Shown here: piece by piece, positions 8,470-16,519 of the stretch
Layout: the number at the start of each line of letters is the position of its first letter
Position numbering within the stretch: position 1 is the stretch's first letter
Assembly: GCF_024972755.1 (NCBI RefSeq)
Contig: NZ_CP087724.1
Span: forward strand, 434,001-498,000
Source of the DNA: Halanaeroarchaeum sp. HSR-CO
GTDB lineage: Archaea > Halobacteriota > Halobacteria > Halobacteriales > Halobacteriaceae
DNA length: 64,000 nucleotides
Direction: 5' to 3'
Notes under the pieces: generated by a model
Told to the model about the DNA's origin: nothing
Database searches by the model: none
Seen by the model: the letters and a program-made list of their open reading frames with translations, nothing else
Program-made: the position numbers and the translations under genes

Positions 8470-9018
8470 CGCCTGGATAGAGAGGGCGCGCCCGGATACA
8501 TACGCGTTGCGGGTGGACTTGGAACGATGACCGCGGTGCTGGCACTTACCTCGTCATGGTTGTAATGGATATTGGCGCGCCACCGCTCGTCGTCCCCGGA
8601 CTGCTACTCGCCGACGGGGGTTCGGTAGCTATATCCAAAAATTGGTATATTTTTGAATTCATCCGTACGCTGGTAGTATTATATTGATCCGCGCGCCTAC
8701 GCGTATCTTTGCTACCGATCTGGATATCGACTCGAGAAGTATCAGGTGTGCCCGTAATTTATTCCTTCTAGCCGAATGATCTACGATATCGTATGGAAAT
8801 TCTTCGAAATCATCGGCGAAGAGAATCACGGCTTTAGCGGTTGAAACGCGTATTTCCAATTACGGCCGTTGTAGTATCATATTTTTGTATATTCTGTTCA
8901 ATCGACCAGTCACGGATCGGCACCTGTCGGCGACGGAAGCAGCAATGCCTGGTCGATCGATTCACCGCTGTCCCTCAGTCGGAACGGTGAGCCCCATCCA
9001 CCGTGGAAGAACAGGTGA
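8470..9018. other. AT-rich intergenic region between rdfA and the tRNA locus
   Basis: This 549-bp stretch has no credible gene. Its middle (about 8625-8910) is far more AT-rich than the rest of the window and includes the near-palindrome ATATCCAAAAATTGGTATAT at 8631-8650 and several TATA-like hexamers. A 66-codon open frame on the minus strand (8659-8859) is basic and hydrophobic in a non-haloarchaeal way and I do not call it. The right end (from ~8972) is the first copy of the duplicated tRNA upstream region. Confidence 0.6.
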
Positions 9019-9069
9019 GGGCCCGTAGCTCAGTGGACAGCGTGCTTGGATCCGGACCAGGATGTCGCG
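9019..9069 (+). pseudogene. Truncated tRNA-Arg(CCG) remnant
   Basis: The first ~50 bases match the intact tRNA-Arg at 9330: acceptor strand GGGCCCG, D-arm and an anticodon arm still reading CCG, with A replacing U at one loop position and one weakened stem pair. After 'GATGTCGCGGG' the sequence leaves the tRNA and runs into an inverted T-arm-like hairpin (9070-9116), so no T-arm or 3' acceptor strand follows in register. It cannot fold as a complete tRNA. Confidence 0.7.
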
Positions 9070-9116
9070 GGATTTGAATCAGGGGAGGAGCTTTGCTCCG
9101 ACCGTGGTTCAAATCC
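9070..9116. repeat. Nested T-arm-like hairpin repeat, copy A
   Basis: The outer arms GGATTTGAA and TTCAAATCC are perfect inverted complements and resemble a tRNA T-arm read in both directions. Inside is a second stem, GGAGC-TTT-GCTCC. The hairpin and its right flank (9067-9134) are nearly identical to 9521-9587, differing by one G. A diverged relative is at 19050-19085. Confidence 0.75.
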
Positions 9117-9329
9117 TGTCAGTTCGTTCGCTTCGCTCACCTCCTGACAACCTCCCGCTCGCTGGCGCTCACGGCTCGCTCCGCTCACCGTTCGTCCATT
9201 TCGAGGGCTCCCGCTGGTCGCCCTCGCCGCTCACGGGAGTCCCGTCGGGTCCGTGAGTTCTCTCAACAGACTTCTCTGCTGCCCCTCAGTCAGAACGGTT
9301 AAACGCGTCCGCCGTGGAAGGACAGGTGA

Positions 9330-9402
9330 GGGCCCGTAGCTCAGTGGACAGAGTGCTTGGTTCCGGACCAAGATGTCGCGGGTTCAAATCCCGTCGGGTC
9401 CG
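9330..9402 (+). tRNA. tRNA-Arg (anticodon CCG)
   Basis: The 73-nt sequence folds as a standard tRNA. The acceptor stem GGGCCCG pairs with CGGGUCC with discriminator G73. The D-arm carries 'UAGCUCAGUGGACAGAG', the anticodon stem CUUGG/CCAAG holds the loop UUCCGGA (anticodon CCG, arginine), and the T-arm is GCGGG-UUCAAAU-CCCGU. No CCA is encoded, as usual in archaea, and no intron is present. A degenerate copy lies 311 bp upstream. Confidence 0.95.
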
Positions 9403-9465
9403 TTCGCGATTTCTGCGAAATCGCTCACTCCCCGACGACCTCCCGCTCGTTTCACTCGCGGGAGT

Positions 9466-9478
9466 CCCGTCGGGTCCG
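9466..9478 (+). repeat. Duplicated tRNA-Arg 3' end (possible att scar)
   Basis: CCCGTCGGGTCCG, the last 13 bases of the intact tRNA (9390-9402), recurs here and at 9241-9253. Both extra copies are embedded in the same CGGGAGT-prefixed context. Duplicated tRNA 3' ends are the usual trace of integrases that use tRNA genes as attachment sites. No integrase gene is present in this window, so these could also be by-products of the tandem duplication. Confidence 0.5.
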
Positions 9479-9523
9479 TAATTCTGCGAGGGGTTTACGA
9501 CGAGCGGAATTTCGCAACGCGCG

Positions 9524-9569
9524 GGATTTGAATCAGGGAGGAGCTTTGCTCCGACCGTGGTTCAAATCC
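9524..9569. repeat. Nested T-arm-like hairpin repeat, copy B
   Basis: The arms GGATTTGAA/TTCAAATCC enclose the inner stem GGAGC-TTT-GCTCC, as in copy A, and the identical block extends from 9521 to 9587. It is followed at about 9605 by 'GAGCAGCGAAGCGAACGGGGA', which in variant form precedes copy C at 19031. It is a member of a dispersed repeat family, not a functional tRNA arm. Confidence 0.75.
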
Positions 9570-9602
9570 TGTCAGTTCGTTCGCTTCTGCTGTGAACACA
9601 CC

Positions 9603-9869
9603 ATGAGCAGCGAAGCGAACGGGGATGTGAATCAAGAAGTGCAACGAAACGGACTCGAAACCAGGTCCTCACCGTCCCGTCCAGGGGAATCAGAACGTGA
9701 GGCCCCGGCCCCGACGGGCAATCGATCGGACGGGCCGACCGCTATCTGGGTGGGCGACGACACACCTCGTGGGACCTCGGTCGCGGAGAGAGCGCCGCTC
9801 TCGAACAGCTTCGAACGGGCTCCGGAACCCGGGTGGCAACGGTCGGCCGGCCACGCGTCGGGTACGTAG
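9603..9869 (+). CDS. Doubtful small ORF built partly on repeat sequence
   Basis: An 88-codon frame begins with MSSEANGDVNQ, a sequence produced by the repeat block that also lies at 19031-19058. The rest is rich in Ser, Arg, Gly and Pro with no recognisable domain. The reading frame can be extended back through the tRNA, which shows that openness alone means little here. It ends 108 bp before the histidine kinase gene. I record it as possible but unlikely to be a real protein. Confidence 0.2.
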   Translation: MSSEANGDVNQEVQRNGLETRSSPSRPGESEREAPAPTGNRSDGPTAIWVGDDTPRGTSVAERAPLSNSFERAPEPGWQRSAGHASGT

Positions 9870-9977
9870 TCGACTACCGTAGCACCGGGCAGCGGCCCCC
9901 TCGGGTCGGACTGCGGTGTCGTGCCCGCGAACAATGGAAAGATATAGGCTGCGTTCCTCCCTCCCGAGCGGTATAGG

Positions 9978-11762
9978 ATGGAGCAAGACGCGTCCCAGAA
10001 CACGCCAAGCGTGGAACCGCTCCGGGGCGGTCTTCAGGCCGTCGCGGAAAACGCGTGGGACGCCATCGTCGTGATCGACCTCGAAGGGCGAATTCGCTTC
10101 TGGAACGAGGGTGCCCAGCACATTTTCGGCCACAGTAAATCGGCCGCCATCGGGACCGACGTCCACGACCTGCTCGCCCCGGCGGAGTACGAAGACCGGA
10201 TCGAGGACGGCTTCGAGACGTTCGTCGAAACGGGGACTGGGCGGGCACTTGGACGGACGCTGGAACTCCGCGCCACCCACCGCGACGGGAGTCGGATTCC
10301 GGTCGAACTCTCGGTCAACGCCTACGAGGACGACGGGGACCGATACGCGGTCGCTATCGTCCGGGATGTCACCGAGCGGACCGAACGCAAACGCGAGCTA
10401 GAACGGTTCCACGCGTTCGTCGAGCAGTCTCGGGATCTGATAACGGTCATCGACGAGAACGGGCACATTCAGTACAATAACTCGACCGTCGAAGCGATGC
10501 TGGGGTACGAACAGGGGGAACTCGTCGGCGAAGATCCACTGCAGTACGTCCACCCCGACGACCGTGAGGAGGTGGCGGCCCAGATGGCGGCATTGGTCGC
10601 GGAGTCCGGCCCTGGACCGAGAGTCGAGTTCCGTTTCCACCACGCTGACGGGTCCTGGGTCTGGCTCGAGAGTGTCGGCAGCAACCGTCTCGATAACCCC
10701 AGCGTGCAGGGCATCGTCGTGAACCAGCGTGACATTACGACGCGGAAAGACCGTCAGCGCAAACTCGAGCAGTACGAGTACACCATCGAGAACGCAGGCG
10801 AATGGATCGTGGCCGTGGATGCGGAAGGGAGCCTTGTCTTCGCGAACGAGGGGTTTCGCGAGCACCACGGACTGCCCGACGACGTCAAGGGGATGACGTT
10901 GGACGCGATCCTCGATCCGAGCACGATCGAGGAGATTCAGCCCTGGATCCAACGGGCGCTGAACGGGGACTCCGTCACCTTCGAACACCAGACGACGCCG
11001 ATCGATGGCGCCGCCGTCCCGGTGCGAAGCATCGTCTTCCCGCTGGAGGACCCTGGAGGCGAGATTATCGGCGTCGTGGCCGCGATTCGCGATATCAGTG
11101 AGGTTCGGGCCCGCGACCAGCAATTACAGGTCGTCGACCGCGTCCTCCGTCACAACGTAAACAACAGCATGAACGTCGTCCTCGGGTACGCCGAAACGAT
11201 CCGGGAACACACGACCGATGACCGCGTCTGCCAGTACGCAAACGCGATCCTGGATCGTGGTGAAGACCTCGTGTCGACGGCTCGTAAAGAGCGGGAAATC
11301 ACTCGAATCCTGTCGAAAACCCCCCGCCGCAGGCCGACCAATCTCACGGATCTGATCGAGGCCACTGTCTCGTCGATCACCGCGGAGCATCCGGCGGTGA
11401 CCATCGAGGTCGATTCCCCAGCGGACTGTACGGTGACGACCACGACGAGACTCATCCGGGCAATCGAGGAACTGATCACAAATGCGGTAACACATTGTGA
11501 CCGGGACCAGCCAGAAGTCGTGGTCGGCGTCGACTGCGAGCCCGAGACGGTAGCAGTCAGCGTGGCCGATGACGGGCCGGGTATCCCGGCCATGGATCAG
11601 AATATCCTCCGGATCGACCAGGACATCGAACCGCTGTATCACGGCAGTGGTCTCGGTCTCTGGCTGGTAAAACTCATCGTCGACCGGGCGGACGGTGCGT
11701 TGACCTTCGACGAAAAGGACCCGCGTGGCAGTGTCGTGACGATCACCTTGCCACGGCGTTGA
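9978..11762 (+). CDS. PAS-domain sensor histidine kinase
   Basis: A 594-residue soluble kinase with three tandem PAS domains (about residues 20-130, 140-260 and 265-375). Each has the typical pattern, for example 'WDAIVVIDLEGRIRFWNEGA' in PAS1, and PAS1 and PAS2 are followed by PAC-type segments. The phosphoacceptor box 'VVDRVLRHNVNNSMNVVLGY' places the histidine near residue 392. The ATP-binding domain has an N-box 'IEELITNAVTHC' and a G1 box 'VADDGPGIP'. No membrane segment is seen, so it probably senses a cytosolic cue such as redox or a ligand. No response regulator is adjacent. A TATA-like GATATAGG lies near 9943. Confidence 0.93.
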   Translation: MEQDASQNTPSVEPLRGGLQAVAENAWDAIVVIDLEGRIRFWNEGAQHIFGHSKSAAIGTDVHDLLAPAEYEDRIEDGFETFVETGTGRALGRTLELRATHRDGSRIPVELSVNAYEDDGDRYAVAIVRDVTERTERKRELERFHAFVEQSRDLITVIDENGHIQYNNSTVEAMLGYEQGELVGEDPLQYVHPDDREEVAAQMAALVAESGPGPRVEFRFHHADGSWVWLESVGSNRLDNPSVQGIVVNQRDITTRKDRQRKLEQYEYTIENAGEWIVAVDAEGSLVFANEGFREHHGLPDDVKGMTLDAILDPSTIEEIQPWIQRALNGDSVTFEHQTTPIDGAAVPVRSIVFPLEDPGGEIIGVVAAIRDISEVRARDQQLQVVDRVLRHNVNNSMNVVLGYAETIREHTTDDRVCQYANAILDRGEDLVSTARKEREITRILSKTPRRRPTNLTDLIEATVSSITAEHPAVTIEVDSPADCTVTTTTRLIRAIEELITNAVTHCDRDQPEVVVGVDCEPETVAVSVADDGPGIPAMDQNILRIDQDIEPLYHGSGLGLWLVKLIVDRADGALTFDEKDPRGSVVTITLPRR

Positions 11763-11928
11763 GGGGTCGCGACGGGCCGTTCGTCATCACGATAGAACAC
11801 TGTCTCATCAGAGTGACTCGTCTGTCCCGGGAGGGCCGTGGAGGATCGAGGGATCGTTCACTCCGATAGTGGCTGAACCCGACTATCGATTCGGTGGCCG
11901 AGTGTCTCAGCCGGAACCGCCGAGCGGC

Positions 11929-12900
11929 CTACGGCGTTCGAGTCGGCGACGAGGGTCCGGACGACGACGGCGAATCGGGGCTAGTCGGGGCACCCGGGTC
12001 CTTGTCGCCGCTGACGAGGAATTCCAGGACGGCCGAGACGAAGACTTCGTTGTCACCCCGCTGCACCCACTCCCGGTCCAACAGCGACGCGTCGCCCAGC
12101 GTGACGACGGAGTCGTTTCGCGCGGCCACCGGGTAGGTGTCGGCGGCCCGCGTGCTCGAGAGTTTCGTCGAGTCACTGGTCGTCAACAGCGGTGTTCCGC
12201 CCTGGACCGTCGTCGCCTCGTGGACGGTCACCTGTCCGGCCTCGGTTCCGATGGCGGCCGTGTCAGTGGGCGTCGCGAAGACGTTTCGGTAATTGACGTC
12301 GTAGGACTCGAGGTTGTAGACGTAGGCGTCACCGAACGCGAATCCGAACGACGACGCCAGACCAGTCATCGGTGCCGGCGAGGACTGCATGCTCGACATC
12401 CCCAGTAGTGAACTCAACGCGCTTCCCTGGCTCGGCGGTTCCCCAGCCAACAGCACCCGCCCACCTGCGTCGGCGAACGCTTCGAGTCCCGCTCGTTGTG
12501 CTGCGGTGTACGGCTCTTCGGGGGAGACGACGACGAACGCATCGGCCGTCCGCAGCGTGTCGTTGAGCGTCGCTTGGCGCTCACCTCGATAGAACGACAC
12601 GGAGTGGTCACTCGAGGTGAGTGCCTCGATCATCGGGGCGAGTGACGCCCGTTCGATGTCGTTTGCGTGCCCTACGTCGACGACGACGTGTTTCGATTCG
12701 CCGTCGGCGTCGACCGCTATGGAACCGGTTTCAGCTGGTTCGGTGGCGAGAATCGCATCGGGTTGATGAGTCGGCACCGAGAACGAGTCGTCGCTCGTCG
12801 TCAGCTGTCCACCGTGCAGCGGCATGGACAGTCCAGCCCCGACGAGGAGGGCGATGACCACGACGACGCCCAGGCGTTTGCCGATTTCACTGGCTCGCAT
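11929..12900 (-). CDS. DUF4350-type membrane-anchored protein
   Basis: A 323-residue protein with one N-terminal membrane segment (residues ~9-28, 'LGVVVVIALLVGAGLSM') and an extracytoplasmic domain of the DUF4350 type: 'KHVVVDVGHANDIERASL', then 'DAFVVVSPEEPYTAAQRAGLE' and 'DAGGRVLLAGEP'. This fold resembles glutamine-amidotransferase-like domains without catalytic residues. The C-terminal ~25 residues are a Pro/Ser/Asp-rich tail. Its start overlaps the end of the SppA gene by 14 bp, so the two are co-translated; a partner or substrate of the protease is a reasonable guess. Confidence 0.7.
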   Translation of the reverse strand: MRASEIGKRLGVVVVIALLVGAGLSMPLHGGQLTTSDDSFSVPTHQPDAILATEPAETGSIAVDADGESKHVVVDVGHANDIERASLAPMIEALTSSDHSVSFYRGERQATLNDTLRTADAFVVVSPEEPYTAAQRAGLEAFADAGGRVLLAGEPPSQGSALSSLLGMSSMQSSPAPMTGLASSFGFAFGDAYVYNLESYDVNYRNVFATPTDTAAIGTEAGQVTVHEATTVQGGTPLLTTSDSTKLSSTRAADTYPVAARNDSVVTLGDASLLDREWVQRGDNEVFVSAVLEFLVSGDKDPGAPTSPDSPSSSGPSSPTRTP

Positions 12901-13798
12901 TCGTGAGCACCTCCGTCGAACTATCGGTGGTCGTCGGCGTTCCCCAGATCGCGAGGTACCGGACCCGATCGACGCCAGGGGTCGCGAACAGCGATGTCGA
13001 CCGCTCTGACGGATCCTCGGCGCCGAGCAGCGACAGCAATCCAGTCATCGAGGCTGGATCACGATGGGTCGTCTCGTAGCTGTCGAGTCCGGCCTGGGAG
13101 GCCGCTTCGTTGGTTGCCATCTCGATGCCGCCGACTTCGTCTACGTAGCCGTTGGTCGCTGCCTCGGCACCGGTGTAGATTTTCGCCTGCGAGATCTCGG
13201 TTCGCGAGAGCGTTATCTCCTCGCCACGCTCCTCGACGACCGTCCCGACGAAGGACTGTTTGAGCGTCTCCAGTTGGGCCCGATATTCGTCGGCGGTCGC
13301 ACCGGATGCCTTGTCGGGACCAGAGGTCATCGACGCCGGGACGCCCTCGGTTCCGCCGAAGGAGGCGATGACGCCCACGTGGCCGACCATCGAACTGGGC
13401 TGGGCGTAGATCTCGTCACTCGGGAGTATCGTGTAATACGCCCCCGAGGCAGCCATCGACCGAACGCTCGTCACGACTGGTTTCTCGGCGGCGAGGCGTT
13501 TTACGGCTCTGTACTGGGCTTCACTTCCAGTGACGCCACCGCCACCGCTATCGACGCGGAGGACGACGGCATCGATGGAATCGTTCTGACGTATTTCTCG
13601 TAGTTCCTGGACGGTTTGGTCAGCAGTCCCACCGGTGATGGGTTCGTCGATGGTGACTACTGCCACGGTGCCGTCCGGGCCGGCAGCCGCGTTGATTGCT
13701 GGAGGGACGACCATCGCGCCGAGGACGATGGCTATCACGGCGAGGACCGCGTACGAGGACAGTGCCTTCCGAAGATACGTGTCGATTCGATTGCTCAT
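12887..13798 (-). CDS. Signal peptide peptidase SppA-like protease (S49)
   Basis: A 303-residue serine protease of family S49 with one N-terminal membrane segment (~residues 12-38) and the protease domain outside. Diagnostic segments are 'VVLRVDSGGGGVTGSEAQY', 'KPVVTSVRSMAASGAYYT' (the Ser of 'MAASGAYY' is the expected nucleophile) and 'PSSMVGHVGVIASFGG'. The size matches the short single-domain archaeal form. The start MSNRIDTYLRK is chosen because the membrane helix follows directly; an ATTATA box near 13831 fits. It is the first gene of a pair with the DUF4350 protein. It probably degrades leftover signal peptides or membrane proteins. Confidence 0.88.
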   Translation of the reverse strand: MSNRIDTYLRKALSSYAVLAVIAIVLGAMVVPPAINAAAGPDGTVAVVTIDEPITGGTADQTVQELREIRQNDSIDAVVLRVDSGGGGVTGSEAQYRAVKRLAAEKPVVTSVRSMAASGAYYTILPSDEIYAQPSSMVGHVGVIASFGGTEGVPASMTSGPDKASGATADEYRAQLETLKQSFVGTVVEERGEEITLSRTEISQAKIYTGAEAATNGYVDEVGGIEMATNEAASQAGLDSYETTHRDPASMTGLLSLLGAEDPSERSTSLFATPGVDRVRYLAIWGTPTTTDSSTEVLTNASQ

Positions 13799-14449
13799 TC
13801 CGCATATCACGGATCCGGTCAGGGCCACCTATAATGGCCCCCGCAGTTTCAAACGGTGAAACAGTGCTCGGTAGTGCTGGCAATCGATCACCGGTCGCCG
13901 ATGATTGGGTTTCGCCCTCCCGGCGACCCGACCGGGTGCGTCTGTGCCATTTGCACGTCACTCGATGGCCTGCGGTCAGCTATCGGGCAGAGCCGGCCGC
14001 GCTTCGAACGCCCGGCAACCGTCGTCCGGTTTCGGGCGCTACTTTTCGTTCACGGTCGCGTGGGTCGTCCGTTCACACGCCCATCGAGGGGTGGCTCCCG
14101 GCGGGCGACGATCAAATCGGTGGCCGCGAGAGAATCCCTCGAGCGCACCGACCGAGTTCTCGATCTCGTCTCTCGATCCTGGTACCGCGTGCCAACTGTC
14201 GTTTTGGCCCGAGTGAGCACGTGTCTGCACTGATGGCTCTCCACACGACCCGATATTGCTCGTTCTCTCTGGTCGAATCGCGAAAAGTTGGGTCGGAGCA
14301 CCCCATAAATTATCTCTGCTACTCGAGGTCGATTCATTCGTTCGGCCAGCTAGCCCGTGGTGCTGGCTCTCGGTGACACGAACGGAGACGTCGATATCGT
14401 CGCCGAGCGTCGCCGAGCGATCGGGGCCGGACGCGACTGACGAGGCCGG
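13799..14449. other. Gene-poor intergenic region
   Basis: This 651-bp stretch between the sppA start and the end of the AIM24 gene has open frames on both strands (for example 13856-14233 plus and 14050-14337 minus). None has the acidic composition, third-position GC bias or recognisable domain of its neighbours. An AT-rich patch CCCATAAATTATCTC sits at about 14303. It may be a decayed gene; nothing can be named. Confidence 0.5.
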
Positions 14450-15103
14450 TCAGCGCTCCTCGTAGGGCTGGACGACCACGAAGCCGTCACCACCGGTGAA
14501 GTTCATCTGGAAGCGTTCGCCGGATTCCTGGCCAATCATATCCGAGAGATTCTTGTTGACCTCGACAGCTGGTGTGGTCCCACTCCACGCGACGGTCGCG
14601 CTCGGGTCCGTCGAGACCGGCGGTTCGACGACCAGCGGGTCCCCGTGGGTCGTGATCGCCAGCCGACCGGGCCCCTCGAGGTAGACGTTCGTGAGTCCCC
14701 CGGCGAACGCGCCGGCGAGACTGTCGATGGTGTCGATCTCGTAGGAGAGCCCCGATTCGAACGCGAGGACGTCCTCGCCGTTCACGGACACCGAGTCGTC
14801 GGGCCCGAGTTCGAGGATCTGGACTTTCTTCTGGTGGTCGGCGAGGTACACGTGGCCGTGCCCCTCGACGGCCATGATCGGCGTGCCCTCGTTCGTCGCT
14901 GCTTGCTTGAGGAAGCCACGTATTCCTCCTTCGGCCGACGCCTTGCCGGTGAACGAGAGATCCCCGGTGTACGCGATCATCGACCCGACTTTGGCCATGA
15001 TGGTGCCGTCGACGGCGACGTCGAGGGTGTAACTGTTCTCGAGTTGGAACGTGTCCTGACTGTCCGTCGGGGCGTGGGTTCGTTTGAATCGTTCGAAATC
15101 CAT
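14450..15103 (-). CDS. AIM24 family protein
   Basis: A 217-residue beta-rich protein of the AIM24/TIGR00266 family (double-psi/cupin-like). Motifs include 'YTLDVAVDGTIMAKVGSMIA', 'GHVYLADHQKKVQILEL', 'VSVNGEDVLAFESGLSYEI' and 'GLTNVYLEGPGRLAITTHG'. It covers the whole family length. The biochemical function is unknown: the yeast namesake affects mitochondrial biogenesis, and prokaryotic members are often encoded near stress or tellurite genes, which is not the case here. It appears monocistronic. Confidence 0.88.
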   Translation of the reverse strand: MDFERFKRTHAPTDSQDTFQLENSYTLDVAVDGTIMAKVGSMIAYTGDLSFTGKASAEGGIRGFLKQAATNEGTPIMAVEGHGHVYLADHQKKVQILELGPDDSVSVNGEDVLAFESGLSYEIDTIDSLAGAFAGGLTNVYLEGPGRLAITTHGDPLVVEPPVSTDPSATVAWSGTTPAVEVNKNLSDMIGQESGERFQMNFTGGDGFVVVQPYEER

Positions 15104-15266
15104 GATTTCACAGAGCCCGTTTCACGGTGACTCTACGTCAGGCTTCATCGTCTTCAGGTATGAAGTGTCGCGTGCTGTTTCACGAGCAGAAAACGACTGC
15201 GGGCCTCCTGGGAATTCGTCGCGGGAGTAGTAATTGCTAAGGGAGAGCAACCGTGAAAAAATCTGC

Positions 15267-15908
15267 ATGGTCTTTCGGGTCTCTTCGCTCCTGTTCGCCC
15301 CCCGGCGCTTTTTCGAGCGGGAACGGGCTGATCTTGGCGTTCTCGGTCCGTTCCTGGTCCTGATAGCGACGGGATCGATCACGCTCGGCGGGCAGTTGCT
15401 CCTCGTCTCGATGAGCGTTATCGGTGATTCCTCGACGCTCGCGTACGTCACCTCGATTCTGCGGGTCGAACTCCCGGCCATCACCGTCGCTGGTGCGCTC
15501 GTCAGTTTCGGTCACGTCTTCGTCTACTGGGTCGGCTACGCCGCGATTTTCCACGGTGGGACCTGGCCGTTCTCGAACGACGGGCAATTCCGAGACGTGT
15601 TTCTCCTGACGGGCTGGGGCTTTCTCCCGTGGTTTTTGACCGGACTGGTGTGGCTCGTTGCGATGATCGGGAGCGCCCAGATCACGCCGGCGCCGACGAC
15701 GCCCGCCGAGAGCGACATCTTCGTCCGTCAGGTCCAGGAGACCACACTCGTTCGCGGGGCCCGGATGGTCGACTCCGTGGGGATGGTCTGGTCGCTCTGG
15801 CTCTGGGGGAGTATGCTCCGGGCGGTCCGTGACGTGACGTGGCCACAGGCCGCTCTCGCAGTCCTGCCGGTCGCCGTCTTCGAATTCGCGAAGCTCGTGT
15901 TACTGTGA
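15267..15908 (+). CDS. Yip1 family membrane protein
   Basis: A 213-residue protein with a short cytosolic N-terminus (MVFRVSSLLFAPRRFFERER) and about five hydrophobic segments, including 'LGPFLVLIATGSITLGGQLL', 'ITVAGALVSFGHVFVYWVGY' and 'GFLPWFLTGLVWLVAMIG'. The 'LLFAPRRFF' opening followed by this layout is typical of haloarchaeal YIP1-domain proteins. The start at 15267 was preferred to an upstream in-frame start because the conserved N-terminus begins there. The function of prokaryotic Yip1 proteins is not known. Its 3' end overlaps the next gene, on the opposite strand, by 9 bp. Confidence 0.75.
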   Translation: MVFRVSSLLFAPRRFFERERADLGVLGPFLVLIATGSITLGGQLLLVSMSVIGDSSTLAYVTSILRVELPAITVAGALVSFGHVFVYWVGYAAIFHGGTWPFSNDGQFRDVFLLTGWGFLPWFLTGLVWLVAMIGSAQITPAPTTPAESDIFVRQVQETTLVRGARMVDSVGMVWSLWLWGSMLRAVRDVTWPQAALAVLPVAVFEFAKLVLL

Positions 15909-16193
15909 ACCGCGATCGAACGCGGCGTCGATCGCAGCGAGACCGAGAACGTACGTTACCGCCACCAGCAACAGCGTCTCCGCGTCCGACGCGACGGCCA
16001 GCCACTGCAGTCCGAAGATGAGTGCCGCCGGGATCACGGTCAACAGAAATATCCCGATCGACAGGTACCGCATCGCGGGTGTTCCGTGCCGCCGATAGCC
16101 GCGGTAGGCCTGCAGCGAGAGGAACGCGCCCAGCAGGACGACGAGTGTCTTGAGTATCGCTGCCAGCGTGGTCGTGAGTGCGGTCTCGATCAT
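15900..16193 (-). CDS. Small membrane protein (DUF7521-like), second of pair
   Basis: A 97-residue protein with three hydrophobic segments (about residues 8-25, 41-65 and 70-90) and no polar domain. It resembles the preceding 109-residue protein in layout: a membrane segment, an 'R-Y-R' loop, then 'FLLTVIPAALIF' against 'FLTTVPIVLRFV'. It is likely a paralogue. Start and stop overlap the upstream gene as ATGA (16190-16193), so it is the last gene of a regulator-plus-two-membrane-protein operon. Function unknown. Confidence 0.75.
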   Translation of the reverse strand: MIETALTTTLAAILKTLVVLLGAFLSLQAYRGYRRHGTPAMRYLSIGIFLLTVIPAALIFGLQWLAVASDAETLLLVAVTYVLGLAAIDAAFDRGSQ

Positions 16194-16519
16194 CGGTTTC
16201 CTCCCGGTTCGTAGATCGCGACGAGGATCGCCGTCAAGCCGGCCAGTTCGCTCAGTGCCGTCACGATGTCGATGACGTCGCCGGGGATTCCACCCACGCT
16301 CGCCAGCACGAATCGGAGGACGATCGGCACCGTCGTGAGGAAGAGCAAGCCGAAGGCCACGTATCCGGTTTCGCTGGATTCCGCGGCTCGATACCGCGCC
16401 ACCAGCGTGGACGCGATGCGAATCGAGTACAGGACTGCACCACCCAGCACGAACAACGCCAGGATCGCTATCGGGAGTGACGTTGCTGACGCGGTGGCGA
16501 GGGTGCTGGCAGCTATCAT
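16190..16519 (-). CDS. Small membrane protein (DUF7521-like), first of pair
   Basis: A 109-residue protein with three to four hydrophobic segments ('LPIAILALFVLGGAVLYSI', 'YVAFGLLFLTTVPIVLRFV', 'LAGLTAILVAIY'). It sits between a winged-helix regulator and its own paralogue, with ATGA-type 4-bp overlaps on both sides. Such small paralogous membrane proteins beside an ArsR-like regulator recur in haloarchaea. The role is unknown; membrane sensing or envelope stress would fit, but this is inference. Confidence 0.75.
   Translation of the reverse strand: MIAASTLATASATSLPIAILALFVLGGAVLYSIRIASTLVARYRAAESSETGYVAFGLLFLTTVPIVLRFVLASVGGIPGDVIDIVTALSELAGLTAILVAIYEPGGNR

Larger units (their letters stand above)
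8972..9281 (+). repeat. Degenerate tandem copy of the tRNA-Arg unit (copy 1)
   Basis: From 8972 the sequence repeats the region starting at 9282: the same 'CCCTCAGTC-GAACGGT' upstream block, the same 'GTGGAAG-ACAGGTGAGGGCCC' lead-in, the 5' half of the tRNA, a matching spacer ('GACAACCTCCCGCTCG' against 'GACGACCTCCCGCTCG') and the terminal CGGGAGTCCCGTCGGGTCCG. Copy 1 differs by an inserted hairpin where the T-arm should be and by extra spacer sequence. I read this as an old tandem duplication of the tRNA unit. Confidence 0.6.

Noticed and set aside
8659-8859. A 66-codon minus-strand frame in the AT-rich gap
   Set aside because: It has no domain and no haloarchaeal acidic bias, and openness is uninformative in a short AT-rich stretch.
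9080-9600. A CRISPR array, because hairpin units repeat near the tRNA
   Set aside because: Only two copies occur, 400 bp apart, with no regular spacers and no cas genes in the window.
9357-9602. Translation of a protein beginning inside the tRNA-Arg gene
   Set aside because: The frame crosses a structurally intact tRNA and the repeat region, so it is open by chance.
13696-14376. Overlapping plus-strand frames after sppA (up to 226 codons)
   Set aside because: They overlap the sppA 5' end, are basic and Ser/Arg-rich, and match no family; their composition is that of non-coding haloarchaeal DNA.
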